Positions 17,602 through 27,335 of a stretch of 64,000 bases of DNA are shown here, in pieces. The translations under genes and the position numbers were made by a program. Source of the DNA: Aurantibacter sp034110465 (GTDB lineage Bacteria > Bacteroidota > Bacteroidia > Flavobacteriales > Flavobacteriaceae); NCBI GenBank assembly GCA_034110465.1, contig JAWUZD010000003.1:124001-188000 (forward strand), written 5' to 3'. Position 1 is the first letter of the stretch. Each line of letters opens with the position of its first letter. A model generated the notes under the pieces. That model was not told the origin of the DNA. It was given only the letters and a program-made list of their open reading frames with translations, and did not search any database.

Positions 17602-17678
17602 GTCATATCGACAAAGGAGATATCACACAACAAAATTACAACTTACTCTGATGTGATTTCTCTTAAAATCGAAATGAC
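17602..17678. repeat. Palindromic REP-like intergenic repeat
   Basis: GTCATATCG (17602-17610) and CGAAATGAC (17670-17678) are inverted copies with one mismatch, and inside them GGAGATATCACA and TGTGATTTCTC are also inverted. The unit resembles the GTCATTTCGA...GAGAAATC palindromes scattered between genes in many Bacteroidota. Confidence 0.55.
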
Positions 17679-17733
17679 CAAGTTTACGCTTTATAACTTG
17701 GAAAGTTGATAACAGTTTAGTTATAAATAATAA

Positions 17734-17758
17734 TTTGTCATTCTGCTGAATAGCAGAA
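17734..17758. repeat. Short dispersed repeat, copy 1
   Basis: TTTGTCATTCTGCTGAATAG followed by CAGAA, containing TTCTGCT/AGCAGAA as a hairpin. A second copy with three to four changes is at 51669-51693 between trpG and trpD. Both copies lie 100-200 nt after a run rich in the word CAGT(C/A)TTCAGT. Confidence 0.55.
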
Positions 17759-17839
17759 CCTTTTAAATCTCATATACAAATCTCTAAAAACATAAAATTA
17801 TTATGTTATTCATCTATAAATTATATTGAATTCCTATTC

Positions 17840-18369
17840 TTAATTCACTTTAGCAAAACCTTTAGCTTCTATATTATCTACCAATTGTAAATATAAATTA
17901 CCACTCCAATTTTGAGATATGTTTTGCATAGACGTTTTAAAGTCTCTTGGTTTATTACAATTTTGTTACCTGTTTCTGTTTGATAAAACGCTTCAAGTGC
18001 TTTACTTTCTTCTGGAGATAATTTTTGCTTAGTAAACATACCTTTTCATAAATCGGTGCTATAAAAAGTATTCATATTCTTTACATCTGCTTCTGTAAAT
18101 AAAGGCAAGTAAGCAGTTGCTAATAATTCAACTAAATTATCTAACGCTAAAGGCTTAAACGCTTCTAGTTCTTTCCAAACGCTATCTGTTACATTTTGAG
18201 CCGTATAGTTTTCTTTCAACAAGTTAAATAATTTATCTAAAACATTGTCATAATAAGCTACTGTTCCATTAGGTTTTAAAACAGTATCGACCTTAGCTAT
18301 ATAAGCTTCTGCTTGTGCTGTTGAGAATAAAGAAAATGTTAATGCAAGACCTAAAATGAGATTTTTCAT
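17840..18369 (-). pseudogene. DUF2059 family protein, inactivated (nonsense plus frameshift)
   Basis: The first 107 codons encode a signal peptide (MKNLILGLALTFSLFSTAQA) and the start of a DUF2059 protein (ALDNLVELLATAYLPLFTEA, NTFYSTDL). An in-frame TGA at 18046-18048 interrupts it. After the TGA the same frame reads KGMFTKQKLSPEESKALEAF; near 17955-17960 one base is missing, and the next frame then reads NKPRDFKTSMQNISQNWSGN, LYLQLVDNIEAKGFAKVN and a stop at 17840. Both pieces fit the C-terminal half of DUF2059 proteins, which are small periplasmic proteins of unknown role. The first part could still be expressed as a truncated product. Confidence 0.8.
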
Positions 18370-18460
18370 AATATTATTTTAAAATGTAAAAGTAATTTAA
18401 TTTCAGTTTTATAGCTAATCTATTTAGCATTACAGGTTATCTATAAACTATGCTATAAAA

Positions 18461-18493
18461 AAAACCTCAATGTTTGGGATTCATTGAGGTTTT
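18461..18493 (-). terminator. Intrinsic terminator after the beta-barrel gene
   Basis: AAAACCTCAATG and CATTGAGGTTTT form a perfect 12-bp stem with a 9-nt loop. On the minus strand it is followed by a T-run, so it ends the transcript of the TPR/beta-barrel pair. Confidence 0.85.
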
Positions 18494-18571
18494 GTATTAA
18501 CAGATTTATGGCAGAACCTTTTAATACATGTATAAGATACAAAAAAAGATAAAAGGTTGCGTATTAAATCT

Positions 18572-20296
18572 TTAAAAGTCAAATTTATACGTTGCACCGC
18601 CTAAAACCTCTATGCCTTGCACTGGTGTATTCTGCCATTTCTCGTATTGTTGTCCTGTTAAATTCTGAACTTTTAGATATGCAGAAAAACGATCATTAAT
18701 CTTATAATTAACTCTTACATTAGCATCTAAATACGCTCCTAAAACATAGGTTTGCTCTGGTATTATTGGCGACACATTTTCTTGTTGAAAACGATCTTTA
18801 CGTTGCCCTACAAAAAACAAACTTGTTCCTGCAGATATTTTTTCTGTGAATTTATAATCCAAAAACAAAGCCGCTTCCATATCTGGTAAATTCCAAGCTT
18901 CTGCTTCTGCTTTAGTATCGTAACCATAATAAGTTCCTTTAACTCCAAGTGAGAAATCTTGATTAACATCTACTTGCAATTGTCCATTAATTGCAACAGT
19001 TGTCATATTATCGTAAACCACATTAAACGAATTTCCAAATGTATATGGATTATTAACAGCTGTAATATTGTTATTTACAAATAAAGGTTGCGCCTTTGCT
19101 GTAGTATAACTTCCGCCAACCTCATAACTCATTGTACTAGATAACTGTCCTCTAAAACCTCCAAACGCTTTAAATTGTCTATCTGTTGGTGCTATAAATA
19201 AGTCTGGTGACACAAACGGATTTACCTCAGAAAAATCAAAATAACTGTTCTGGTCTAAATTACCTTGTAATCCTGCAAATGCCGAAACTACTTTATCTAC
19301 TAATCTGTAAGAAGCTGTTACGTTTGGATAGATATAAAACTTGGTTTTTCCTAACTCTTTATTATTAGCTATTACGGTTTTAAATCCAATATTAACCACT
19401 AAATCATCTTGTGTAAACACGTAAGTTGGTGCAATACCAAATTGTGTATTCCCATAATTTATGGCATCGTTTGTATAAAAATTTTGGTTAAATGTTCCTC
19501 CTAAATAATCGACAAAAACTTGTGCAGTAATAGAATGTTCTAAAACATCTATATCTGCTTTTACATTAGCTTTAAATCTATTCTCTCCAGAACCATAACT
19601 ATCTCCAAAACGCCTAAACAAAACATTTGTAGATTTTATAAGACTTTCGTTAAAATCTACATCTCCAAATATGTAAACATTAGAGTAAGATTGACTAACA
19701 CCTAACGAATCTGCAGTAGTTTGTGTAAACAATTCTGGCTGTAAACCATACCAATTATTGGTTTTATATTGAAATCCTCCATTCAAAATATAACTTAAGT
19801 CTTTACCTCTATTTGCATAATTTACATCTACTTTAGAATCCGAATAATTAGTATCTGTAAACACATCGCTTACACCATTTTGAGATGATAAATGAGATAA
19901 ATGAACGCCTACATTCTGGTCGCGACCTAATTTGTGATTTACGTATAAGTCTACTAAAAGCGACAAGTTAGATCCTAAACCTAAATGTGCGTAATTACTA
20001 TAAAACGATTCTTTTTTAGCTTTATCTATGGTTGCTGCAGTTCCTTTTGCAGGCGTAAATGTAGATGCTACAGGAAACGAAAATATTTTATAGTCTACCG
20101 GTTTCTTCTTTGTGGTCTGATTATCGTCTAAAGCAGGAATTTGTTTTACTTTAAACGCATCAGAAATTGTTGGTGTATATGGCTTAACTACATTTATAAC
20201 ATCTGTAGTTAAAGTGTCTTGTTCGCGTTCTTGAGCAAATGCTATACTTACGGTTACTAATAAAAGTAAGACTATATGTTGTTTTAGTTTTAGCAT
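18572..20296 (-). CDS. Outer-membrane beta-barrel (TonB-dependent-receptor-like) protein
   Basis: The protein has 574 residues from the ATG at 20296, chosen because it begins a signal peptide (MLKLKQHIVLLLLVTVSIAF, then AQ); the frame is open for 21 more codons upstream. After a short N-terminal linker with VVKPYTPTISDAFKVKQIP, the rest is a series of alternating strands ending in GGATYKFDF, a typical barrel end with a terminal Phe. Homologues in flavobacteria are often labelled TonB-dependent receptor, but I see no plug domain or TonB box. It is encoded 68 bp after the large TPR gene, and the two probably act together at the outer membrane. Confidence 0.75.
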   Translation of the reverse strand: MLKLKQHIVLLLLVTVSIAFAQEREQDTLTTDVINVVKPYTPTISDAFKVKQIPALDDNQTTKKKPVDYKIFSFPVASTFTPAKGTAATIDKAKKESFYSNYAHLGLGSNLSLLVDLYVNHKLGRDQNVGVHLSHLSSQNGVSDVFTDTNYSDSKVDVNYANRGKDLSYILNGGFQYKTNNWYGLQPELFTQTTADSLGVSQSYSNVYIFGDVDFNESLIKSTNVLFRRFGDSYGSGENRFKANVKADIDVLEHSITAQVFVDYLGGTFNQNFYTNDAINYGNTQFGIAPTYVFTQDDLVVNIGFKTVIANNKELGKTKFYIYPNVTASYRLVDKVVSAFAGLQGNLDQNSYFDFSEVNPFVSPDLFIAPTDRQFKAFGGFRGQLSSTMSYEVGGSYTTAKAQPLFVNNNITAVNNPYTFGNSFNVVYDNMTTVAINGQLQVDVNQDFSLGVKGTYYGYDTKAEAEAWNLPDMEAALFLDYKFTEKISAGTSLFFVGQRKDRFQQENVSPIIPEQTYVLGAYLDANVRVNYKINDRFSAYLKVQNLTGQQYEKWQNTPVQGIEVLGGATYKFDF

Positions 20297-20364
20297 AATT
20301 TTATATAATTTGAAACCTATAATTTCAGTCTTTTTAAATTGAATTGTTTTAGATAACATTGAGC

Positions 20365-23300
20365 TTAATCTTCTGGAATTACAGATGAATTTGTTTTAGC
20401 TTCTTCTTCTTTAATTTCTTTTAAGATGATTTGTGCCTCTTCCACAACTTCTGTAAATGTCGAAAAGTTTTTAATCACACTTTCAAGAATATAGGTTGCC
20501 TGAAACGCATCGCCTAAAGCATTAAAATTTTTCGCCATTACGACTAAACCTTTAGCGCCATAAAATTTGTAAGACGAATATTCCGCAGCCAATTTTTGTG
20601 TTGCCACATTAGAGGCTTCATAGTTTTTAGCTTTGTTTTTAAAATACGCATCGTAATACAAAGCTTCTGCTGCCGTTTCTCCAACCGCTGTTTTTAAAAC
20701 TTCGACATAGGCTAATTTCGCCTTTTCTTCGTCTCCGGTTTTTATAGCAGAACGCGCTATAATTATTTTTGCATCATTTTTAATGGTGTCGTCTATAGAT
20801 GGGTTTTCTAATACTTTGTTAGCATAAACTTCTGTATTTACATAATCTTCCAACTCATAAAAAGCTTTCATACTATTCGATTTAGCAAACAAAATATTTT
20901 GAGCAAAGTTAGCTTCAGCTTCTAATCGTTTTAAAACAGGAATAGCTTTTGCCCAATTTTTAGCTTCTAAATTAATTTGAGATAAACGCAATAACGCTTC
21001 TTCTGTAAATTCACTTCTAGATGTATTTATTACAGCTTCAAAATGTGGCGCTGCGTTTTCTATTAAATTATCTTTATAATATAATTGTGCGATATAAAAA
21101 TGAGCTTCTAAATTGTGTAAACCTTTTGGAAACTGATTTAAATACACATTAAATTGCTTAATTGCATCTTTAGGATTATTATCTAAAAATTGTTTTTCGG
21201 CAGATTGATATGTGGCGTTATCTATATCTACATCAGTCACTTTTACGTAATTCAACGTTTTAACCCAAGCCGCATATTCGTTAACCTTACCTAAATCTAT
21301 ATAAATTAATCGCGCTGTAGAAACCGCTTGATTAGCTTCGGCTGTATTTGGAAAATCTTTAGCAATCAACTTAAATTTAGTTAATGCAATTTGATTTTCG
21401 TTTTTATTATAATAGGTTAACCCTTGACGCAATAATGCTTTAGATACTAACGGACTTTGCTTCTGGCTGTTTACCAAAACATCGTAAGTTTGCATTGCTT
21501 TTGGAATGTTGTTTGTGTTTATATAAGCATTTCCTAAAGTGTACAGCGCATCGTCTTGTAAATTAGAGGTTTTATATGTTGAAATGAAAGCTTCTAATTC
21601 TGAAATTTTTGTTTTATTTTCTCCTAAATAACCATAAGACATCGCTTTTTGGAAAGCGGCGTAATCTTTTTCTAATGCGCCAACTTTAATCGCATTCTCA
21701 TATGAAGAAATGGCTTTAGAATATTGACTGGTTACAAAATAACCATCGGCTAAACGCAAATAAGCATCATTTAACCTAGATGAATCTTCTGGTTTAGAAT
21801 TTACGAATAAACTAAAATGTTCCGCAGATATAGCGTAATTCTTCAACTTAAAATACGTGTAAGCTAAATTGTAATTTAAGTTTGAATACTCTGGTGTTTG
21901 ATTGGCTTCTTTAAAACCTTCAAATTGTTTGAAACCAATTAATGCCTCATCAAAATTAGTTAAGTTATAATCTGTTTCTGCTATCCAAAATGTAGCTCTA
22001 GCCGAATATAAAGCTTCTATATTTTCTTTTAAAGATTTCTGGAATAAGTCTTTTGCTTCTGTATATTTATTCTCATTATACAATTCTAATCCTCTATAAA
22101 AAGCGACTTTCTGAAACGCTTTTTTATTCTCAAAACTATTTTTCCCTTTTAAAATTTTTAACGCTTCAGGATAATTTTTAGCAGTGACATAAGAATCGAT
22201 TAATAAATTCTCTATAGTTTCTTTATGATTTGTTTTTGGGTACGAGTTCAAAAAAGCAGTTAGAACTTGTGGAACGGATTGATATGGATTACCAATCTCG
22301 TAACTTAGTTTCGCATAATTTAAAGCCGCATCTTCTTGAATTTTTAAATCGTAATTCATTTCTGAAGCTATTTTAAACGCATTTAAAGCCTCTTGCTTTT
22401 TACTAACATTTACATAACTTTCTCCTAAATGATAATAGGCATTTTGTGCCACACTATTATCCGCTGTAATAATTTTATTAAATTCCGAAATGGCATTATC
22501 AAACTGCTTCTCTTTGTAATAGGTATATCCTAATTGATAATAATCTGTGTTAGACCATTTTCCGTTTTTTCCTTTATATTGCTTCAAATACGGTAAAGCT
22601 TCGTTATATTTTTCTAAATTGAAATAACTTTCGCCAATAATTTTATTTAATTCCGAGACTTCATCGTCGCTACTTTTATCTATTTGCGACTTTGCTAACT
22701 CCATCGCTTTCTCAAACTTTCCTAATTTAAAATTTAAATCTGCTTGATAGTAACTCAGCTTTTCTGCGTATTTATCATTATCGCCAACTTGATTAAAATA
22801 AGTGTTGGCTTTATCGTAATCATCGCCATCATAAGCCATAAATCCGATATAATATTTTGCCTGACTTCCGTATTCCTGAGAGTTCTCTACTTTGGTTAAA
22901 TACTTTTGAGCATTCTTATAATCTTTAGTTGTGAAAGATGTATAACCTTTTGCAAAATTAAAAGCATCGCGTTGCTTATTAGTCAAACCACTTTCGTCTA
23001 CTTTATCGAACCATTTTTTGGCATAAGCATATTTACCATTTTCAAAATAATAGGTCGCTACATTTAAATAAGCTGCATTACGCTTGGTGCTTGTTGGGTA
23101 ATCATCAACAAAAGCTTCCATTAAGAGATCTGCATTTTGCTGATTTAAACGAACCGCACAATTAGCAATATAAAAAGCACAATCGCTTTCTACAGTGCCA
23201 TCTTCTGTATTCTCTATAACTTGAGAGAACAAGGTCTGAGCCGACTGAAATTGGTTATCTTTATAGAGTGCTTCTGCTTTTTTAAAGGTCGCAGATTTAT

Positions 23301-23385
23301 GAGTATAAATTTCTATTTGCTGAGCAAAAAGTATTTGACCAGCTATAAAAAGTACTAAAAAAAAGAGCTTATTTTTAAATGGCAT
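20365..23385 (-). CDS. Large tetratricopeptide-repeat periplasmic protein
   Basis: A protein of 1006 residues from the ATG at 23385, where the signal peptide starts (MPFKNKLFFLVLFIAGQILF, then AQ); nine more residues are open upstream. The body consists of TPR units end to end, many with readable consensus such as AYYHLGESYVNVSKKQEALN, YYQLGYTYYKEKQFDNAISE and DDALYTLGNAYINTNNIPKA. It ends in an acidic tail (IKEEEAKTNSSVIPED). Such proteins scaffold complexes in the periplasm, near the outer membrane. The neighbour on the same strand is a beta-barrel protein, so a joint envelope role is likely but unproven. Confidence 0.85.
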   Translation of the reverse strand: MPFKNKLFFLVLFIAGQILFAQQIEIYTHKSATFKKAEALYKDNQFQSAQTLFSQVIENTEDGTVESDCAFYIANCAVRLNQQNADLLMEAFVDDYPTSTKRNAAYLNVATYYFENGKYAYAKKWFDKVDESGLTNKQRDAFNFAKGYTSFTTKDYKNAQKYLTKVENSQEYGSQAKYYIGFMAYDGDDYDKANTYFNQVGDNDKYAEKLSYYQADLNFKLGKFEKAMELAKSQIDKSSDDEVSELNKIIGESYFNLEKYNEALPYLKQYKGKNGKWSNTDYYQLGYTYYKEKQFDNAISEFNKIITADNSVAQNAYYHLGESYVNVSKKQEALNAFKIASEMNYDLKIQEDAALNYAKLSYEIGNPYQSVPQVLTAFLNSYPKTNHKETIENLLIDSYVTAKNYPEALKILKGKNSFENKKAFQKVAFYRGLELYNENKYTEAKDLFQKSLKENIEALYSARATFWIAETDYNLTNFDEALIGFKQFEGFKEANQTPEYSNLNYNLAYTYFKLKNYAISAEHFSLFVNSKPEDSSRLNDAYLRLADGYFVTSQYSKAISSYENAIKVGALEKDYAAFQKAMSYGYLGENKTKISELEAFISTYKTSNLQDDALYTLGNAYINTNNIPKAMQTYDVLVNSQKQSPLVSKALLRQGLTYYNKNENQIALTKFKLIAKDFPNTAEANQAVSTARLIYIDLGKVNEYAAWVKTLNYVKVTDVDIDNATYQSAEKQFLDNNPKDAIKQFNVYLNQFPKGLHNLEAHFYIAQLYYKDNLIENAAPHFEAVINTSRSEFTEEALLRLSQINLEAKNWAKAIPVLKRLEAEANFAQNILFAKSNSMKAFYELEDYVNTEVYANKVLENPSIDDTIKNDAKIIIARSAIKTGDEEKAKLAYVEVLKTAVGETAAEALYYDAYFKNKAKNYEASNVATQKLAAEYSSYKFYGAKGLVVMAKNFNALGDAFQATYILESVIKNFSTFTEVVEEAQIILKEIKEEEAKTNSSVIPED

Positions 23386-23518
23386 AAGATGAGTTGATTT
23401 AATAGAATTCAAATATATCTAAATCCTATTTTTTTAACGTTAGAAAAGTGTTATAATTGTTAGTAATAATCGAAATTTAGACCAAAAGCACCATTAATAT
23501 CTTTAAATTAATTAGATA

Positions 23519-24856
23519 ATGCTAAAAATTATAAATAGACTATCCGAAAAGCAGCTACTTGTCTACTTATTGATTATTGGTTTCATAACACGCTTACTAT
23601 TTTCTGCAACTTATTTTGGCGTTACAACTGCTGGAGATTCTAAAGATTACATTCGATTAGCAAAAACAATAACAGATTTAGACTTAAGTCAATTTCAAGG
23701 ACGAAGAACTCCTGGTTATTCCTTTATAATTTCGTTATTACAAAACAACTTAGTTTGTGTGGTTGTTTTACAGCTATTATTAGGCTTATTTAATCTCTAT
23801 TTATTATATCAGTTTGTAAAACTATTATCAAATAAAATTGTGGCATTTTTAACTACAATATTCTATAACCTATTTACACATATTATTTTTTATGAATTTG
23901 CTATTTTAACCGAAAGTATTACAACAACCCTAATAATACTTTCGGTTTGGTTTTTAGTAAAATTCAAACTCTTTGAATCAAAAACATCTTTAAAAAAGCA
24001 TATTGTTTTTGGTCTTATTCTTAGTTCTCTATACATAGTAAAACCTATGTTTATATATATTACATTTGGTTTTTTCTGCTTTTATATTTTGAAGAATTGG
24101 AAGATTAAAAATAAACTTAATTTTATAAAACCATTCTTAACTTTTATTATTTGTTGTTCAATTTATATTGGTTGGAATCAATTTAACAAATCACAAATTG
24201 GTTATTTTACAAACACACAATATTTTGGAATAAATTTAGCTCAAACAACTACGCCTTTTTTTGAAAAAGCACCTAATAAAGATGCTACAATAAGAGATTT
24301 AATAGTAAAACATAGAGATTCCGTTTTAAAGATTAACCCTAACCTAGATTCTGACGCTATGGTGGTATGGTATGCATACAAGGATTTAAAAAAAGAGACA
24401 AAACTTAGTGATGTAGAATTATCTAATAAATTAGGTGTTATTTCTAAAAACTTAATAAAAAACAACCCCATAAAATATTTTAAACAAACTGGGAAATCGT
24501 GGCTATTATTTTGGGAGAAGCCACATATATACTTGAACAAAAGTAATTTCACCTATAATGGTTTTAGCCATCTACATATAATTCTTTGGTTTAACTTCCT
24601 TAGTTACATTGTAGTAATTTTTAATATTTTATTTTTAGTATTCTTTACAAAAACCCTTTTTTCATTTTTTAAAAACAGAAGTGTTTTATTTAGTTACACC
24701 TTTTTTATAAGTTCTATTGTTATAGTTGGTTCTATAGCTCAAGCTTTAGTAGCTTACGGAAATAACTCGCGTTTTTGCGTTCCTTTTTTACCGTTAATTA
24801 TCTATGTAGTTATCTCAAATATCTTTAAGTTTACAACATCTAAAACTAAAACGTAA
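23519..24856 (+). CDS. GT39/ArnT-like membrane glycosyltransferase
   Basis: A 445-residue protein with about ten to twelve membrane helices. The first periplasmic loop has TAGDSKDYIRLAKTI, with an Asp where GT-C enzymes such as ArnT and PMT keep a catalytic acid, and then GRRTPGYSFIISLL. These enzymes use polyprenyl-phosphate sugars as donors to glycosylate lipids or proteins on the periplasmic side. It opens the surface-glycan region and is 7 bp before the ABC ATPase gene, so the two are likely cotranscribed. Acceptor and sugar are unknown. Confidence 0.75.
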   Translation: MLKIINRLSEKQLLVYLLIIGFITRLLFSATYFGVTTAGDSKDYIRLAKTITDLDLSQFQGRRTPGYSFIISLLQNNLVCVVVLQLLLGLFNLYLLYQFVKLLSNKIVAFLTTIFYNLFTHIIFYEFAILTESITTTLIILSVWFLVKFKLFESKTSLKKHIVFGLILSSLYIVKPMFIYITFGFFCFYILKNWKIKNKLNFIKPFLTFIICCSIYIGWNQFNKSQIGYFTNTQYFGINLAQTTTPFFEKAPNKDATIRDLIVKHRDSVLKINPNLDSDAMVVWYAYKDLKKETKLSDVELSNKLGVISKNLIKNNPIKYFKQTGKSWLLFWEKPHIYLNKSNFTYNGFSHLHIILWFNFLSYIVVIFNILFLVFFTKTLFSFFKNRSVLFSYTFFISSIVIVGSIAQALVAYGNNSRFCVPFLPLIIYVVISNIFKFTTSKTKT

Positions 24857-24863
24857 TTTTTCC

Positions 24864-25547
24864 ATGTCTAATACGATATTAAAACTACAGGAAGCTTCAA
24901 TTTTCCAAGGCGATAATCTTATTCTTTCTAATGTAAACTTAGAAGTTAATAGAGGTGAATTTGTTTACCTTATTGGAAAAACTGGCTCTGGAAAAAGTAG
25001 TTTTATGAAAACACTTTACGCAGATTTACCTTTAAAAAAAGGCAGTGGAGAAATTGTTGATTTTAATTTAGAGACTTTAAAAGAAAAACAAATCCCTTTT
25101 TTAAGACGAAAATTAGGCGTTGTTTTTCAAGATTTTAAATTACTATCGGACAGAACAGTACATGCTAATTTAATGTTTGTTCTAAAAGCGACAGGCTGGA
25201 AAGACAAAAATAAAATTAACGAACGTATTACTGAGGTTTTAGACAAAGTTGCAATGGCGAGTAAAAGTTTTAAATTTCCTCACGAACTATCTGGTGGAGA
25301 GCAACAACGTATTGCTATTGCAAGAGCTTTATTAAATCATCCTGAACTTATTATTGCAGATGAACCTACTGGAAACTTAGATCCACAAACCAGTATTGAG
25401 GTTATGGAAGTTTTACAACAACTAAATAAAAATGGAAACACTATTTTAATGGCTACACATGATTATGCTATGCTTTTAAAATATCCAAGTAAGACTTTAA
25501 AGTGCGACGATAATAGAATTTTTGAAGTGGTTCAAAAAAAGAATTAA
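24864..25547 (+). CDS. FtsE-like ABC transporter ATPase
   Basis: A 227-residue ATPase with Walker A GKTGSGKSS (about 38-46), signature LSGGEQQR, Walker B LIIADEPTGNLD and the His of the switch in ATHD. The compact length and the EPTGNLD form fit the FtsE/LolD/MacB group; in flavobacteria this gene is the FtsE homologue that works with FtsX in division. FtsX is not in the window. Its end overlaps the oppositely oriented oxygenase gene by 4 bp. Confidence 0.83.
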   Translation: MSNTILKLQEASIFQGDNLILSNVNLEVNRGEFVYLIGKTGSGKSSFMKTLYADLPLKKGSGEIVDFNLETLKEKQIPFLRRKLGVVFQDFKLLSDRTVHANLMFVLKATGWKDKNKINERITEVLDKVAMASKSFKFPHELSGGEQQRIAIARALLNHPELIIADEPTGNLDPQTSIEVMEVLQQLNKNGNTILMATHDYAMLLKYPSKTLKCDDNRIFEVVQKKN

Positions 25548-26362
25548 TGGTCTTTTTTATAAATATGAGGGTTTTTTCTAATTCCCTTTTTAAAGAACTT
25601 CCTAACTAACATTCTTAGTTTAGCATCCAAAGTTAAAACCACATCTTTAACAAGTTCTTCTGGTCTACCTTTATAAGTCGTTACGTGAAAATTATCGTCT
25701 TTTAACAATGGTTCTTCACTAAAATAATAATTAGAAATACAACATCTGCTTTTATCTAATAATACAGGACTTACCGAATGCCACGACTTCTTATGTGTTG
25801 CCATAACTACTAACCTATTAAATTTGCTTTCTATAACAATAGGTTCTTTTTTTGGTCCGTTTGGCCACAACTCTAAATGTCCACCATTAGCAGTTTTCCA
25901 ATTTGGTGTTACATAATACAATAAATTTAAAGTACGCCATAAGTTTCTATCAGCATCGTGAGAATTATCCAAATGTGGATTTAAAAATTGATTTTTATCC
26001 ATTAAAGATAATCCACCAGCATATAAAGAATGATCTGGTTTAAGTGATTTTAATCCACAAATCTCATTTACTGCGTTAACTACTTTTTCATCTTGAAATG
26101 CATAAAGTACTGATTCCAAAATTGAATGATGCTGGGCCATTTGAGCAGAAACATACTTATTTTCTCTTATAGATTTCAATAAACGCATTTCCTTTTTATC
26201 TGGAAATAGCTCAGCACATTGTAAAGCCAATTTTTCTGGTAGAATGTTATCCAAATAAAAGAAACCAATAGCCATTTTAGAAGCGCTGTACTGTTTAGCC
26301 AACGCATCTTTATTTAGCATTAATTGCTGATAAATATGCTCAGAAATTTCTTTTGTGGTCAA
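25544..26362 (-). CDS. 2-oxoglutarate/Fe(II)-dependent oxygenase
   Basis: A 272-residue double-stranded beta-helix enzyme. The iron triad is visible as H130-x-D132 (PHLDNSHD) and H195 (KKSWHSVSPV), and an Arg about 16 residues later (DKSRCCISNYYFS) suits 2-oxoglutarate binding. The layout, with GGHLELWP between them, resembles prolyl-hydroxylase-type 2OG-Fe(II) oxygenases. Lying between an ABC ATPase and a glycosyltransferase, it might hydroxylate a glycan or peptide, but no substrate is indicated. It converges on the ATPase gene. Confidence 0.82.
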   Translation of the reverse strand: MTTKEISEHIYQQLMLNKDALAKQYSASKMAIGFFYLDNILPEKLALQCAELFPDKKEMRLLKSIRENKYVSAQMAQHHSILESVLYAFQDEKVVNAVNEICGLKSLKPDHSLYAGGLSLMDKNQFLNPHLDNSHDADRNLWRTLNLLYYVTPNWKTANGGHLELWPNGPKKEPIVIESKFNRLVVMATHKKSWHSVSPVLLDKSRCCISNYYFSEEPLLKDDNFHVTTYKGRPEELVKDVVLTLDAKLRMLVRKFFKKGIRKNPHIYKKDH

Positions 26363-26465
26363 GTTTATAAAATTTTAATGCAAGTTAGTAAGATATCTAT
26401 TAATCTAAACGAATTAGACCTTAGAATATTATAAAAAAATGTATTTTTAAGGTTTTAGTTTAAAA

Positions 26466-27335
26466 ATGATTTCAATTTTAATTCCATCTTATAATTATGA
26501 TGTTTCTAATTTATTAGATGAATTAAACGTACTATTAGACGAACAAAACAATCTTTATGAAATTATTATTTTAGATGATGCTAGTCCGAAACCTCTTCAA
26601 ATTGAAAAATTAAAAAACACTACACTTTTAAGAACTGAAACAAATTTAGGAAGATTAAAAGCTAGGCGTTACTTAGCGGAAAAATCAAACTACAAATGGT
26701 TACTGTTTTTAGATGCTGATGTTTTACATAAAAACAAGGGTTTTATAAAAACTTACTTTGAAGCTATAAAAACTAATTACGATGCTTTTTTTGGAGGATT
26801 TAGCTATTATAACAATTTACCAGAAAAAGAATTTAGATTAAGATATTTTTATGGCAAAGAAAAAGAGCAAGTTGATGCTTCAATAAGAAATTCAAATCCT
26901 TATAAAGTTATTATCTCTGCAAACTTCCTGATAAAAAAAGAAGTGTTTCTTTCTTTAAATTTCAACCTTACAAATGGTTATGGATTAGACAACTACTTTG
27001 GTGCTTTATTAAAAGAAAACCAGATTAAAGTAAAGCATTTAAACAACGAAGTTTACCATTTAGGTTTAGAAAAAAGCGGTCATTATTTAGAAAAAAAAGA
27101 AGCAGCTGCTAAAACCTTATTGGAGTTCTATAAAAATAATCCAAACATAAAACACGACAACGATTTATTGAAATGGTTTAGTAAACTAAATCAATTAAAA
27201 TTAACTTTTTTAGGATCTCTATTTTATAAACTATTTGGAAATATATTAAAAACTCAACTAACCAGTAACAAGCCATCAGTTTTAATACTACAACTTTACA
27301 GACTTAGTTATATGTGTTTTACTTTTAGAAACTAG
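26466..27335 (+). CDS. Family 2 glycosyltransferase
   Basis: A 289-residue GT-A fold enzyme. It starts with ISILIPSYNYDVSN, has IILDDASP and the metal-binding LFLDADVL, followed by an acceptor-binding stretch with NGYGLDNYFGALLKE. It should transfer a sugar from a nucleotide donor to a growing lipid-linked saccharide on the cytoplasmic face. It is the only plus-strand GT2 in the cluster and overlaps the convergent cupin gene by 11 bp. Confidence 0.85.
   Translation: MISILIPSYNYDVSNLLDELNVLLDEQNNLYEIIILDDASPKPLQIEKLKNTTLLRTETNLGRLKARRYLAEKSNYKWLLFLDADVLHKNKGFIKTYFEAIKTNYDAFFGGFSYYNNLPEKEFRLRYFYGKEKEQVDASIRNSNPYKVIISANFLIKKEVFLSLNFNLTNGYGLDNYFGALLKENQIKVKHLNNEVYHLGLEKSGHYLEKKEAAAKTLLEFYKNNPNIKHDNDLLKWFSKLNQLKLTFLGSLFYKLFGNILKTQLTSNKPSVLILQLYRLSYMCFTFRN

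Noticed and set aside
20365..23385. Possible CRISPR-like or tandem DNA repeats
   Set aside because: The periodicity is at protein level (TPR units of about 34 residues) with divergent DNA; there are no equal repeats with spacers. No CRISPR array or cas gene was seen in the window.
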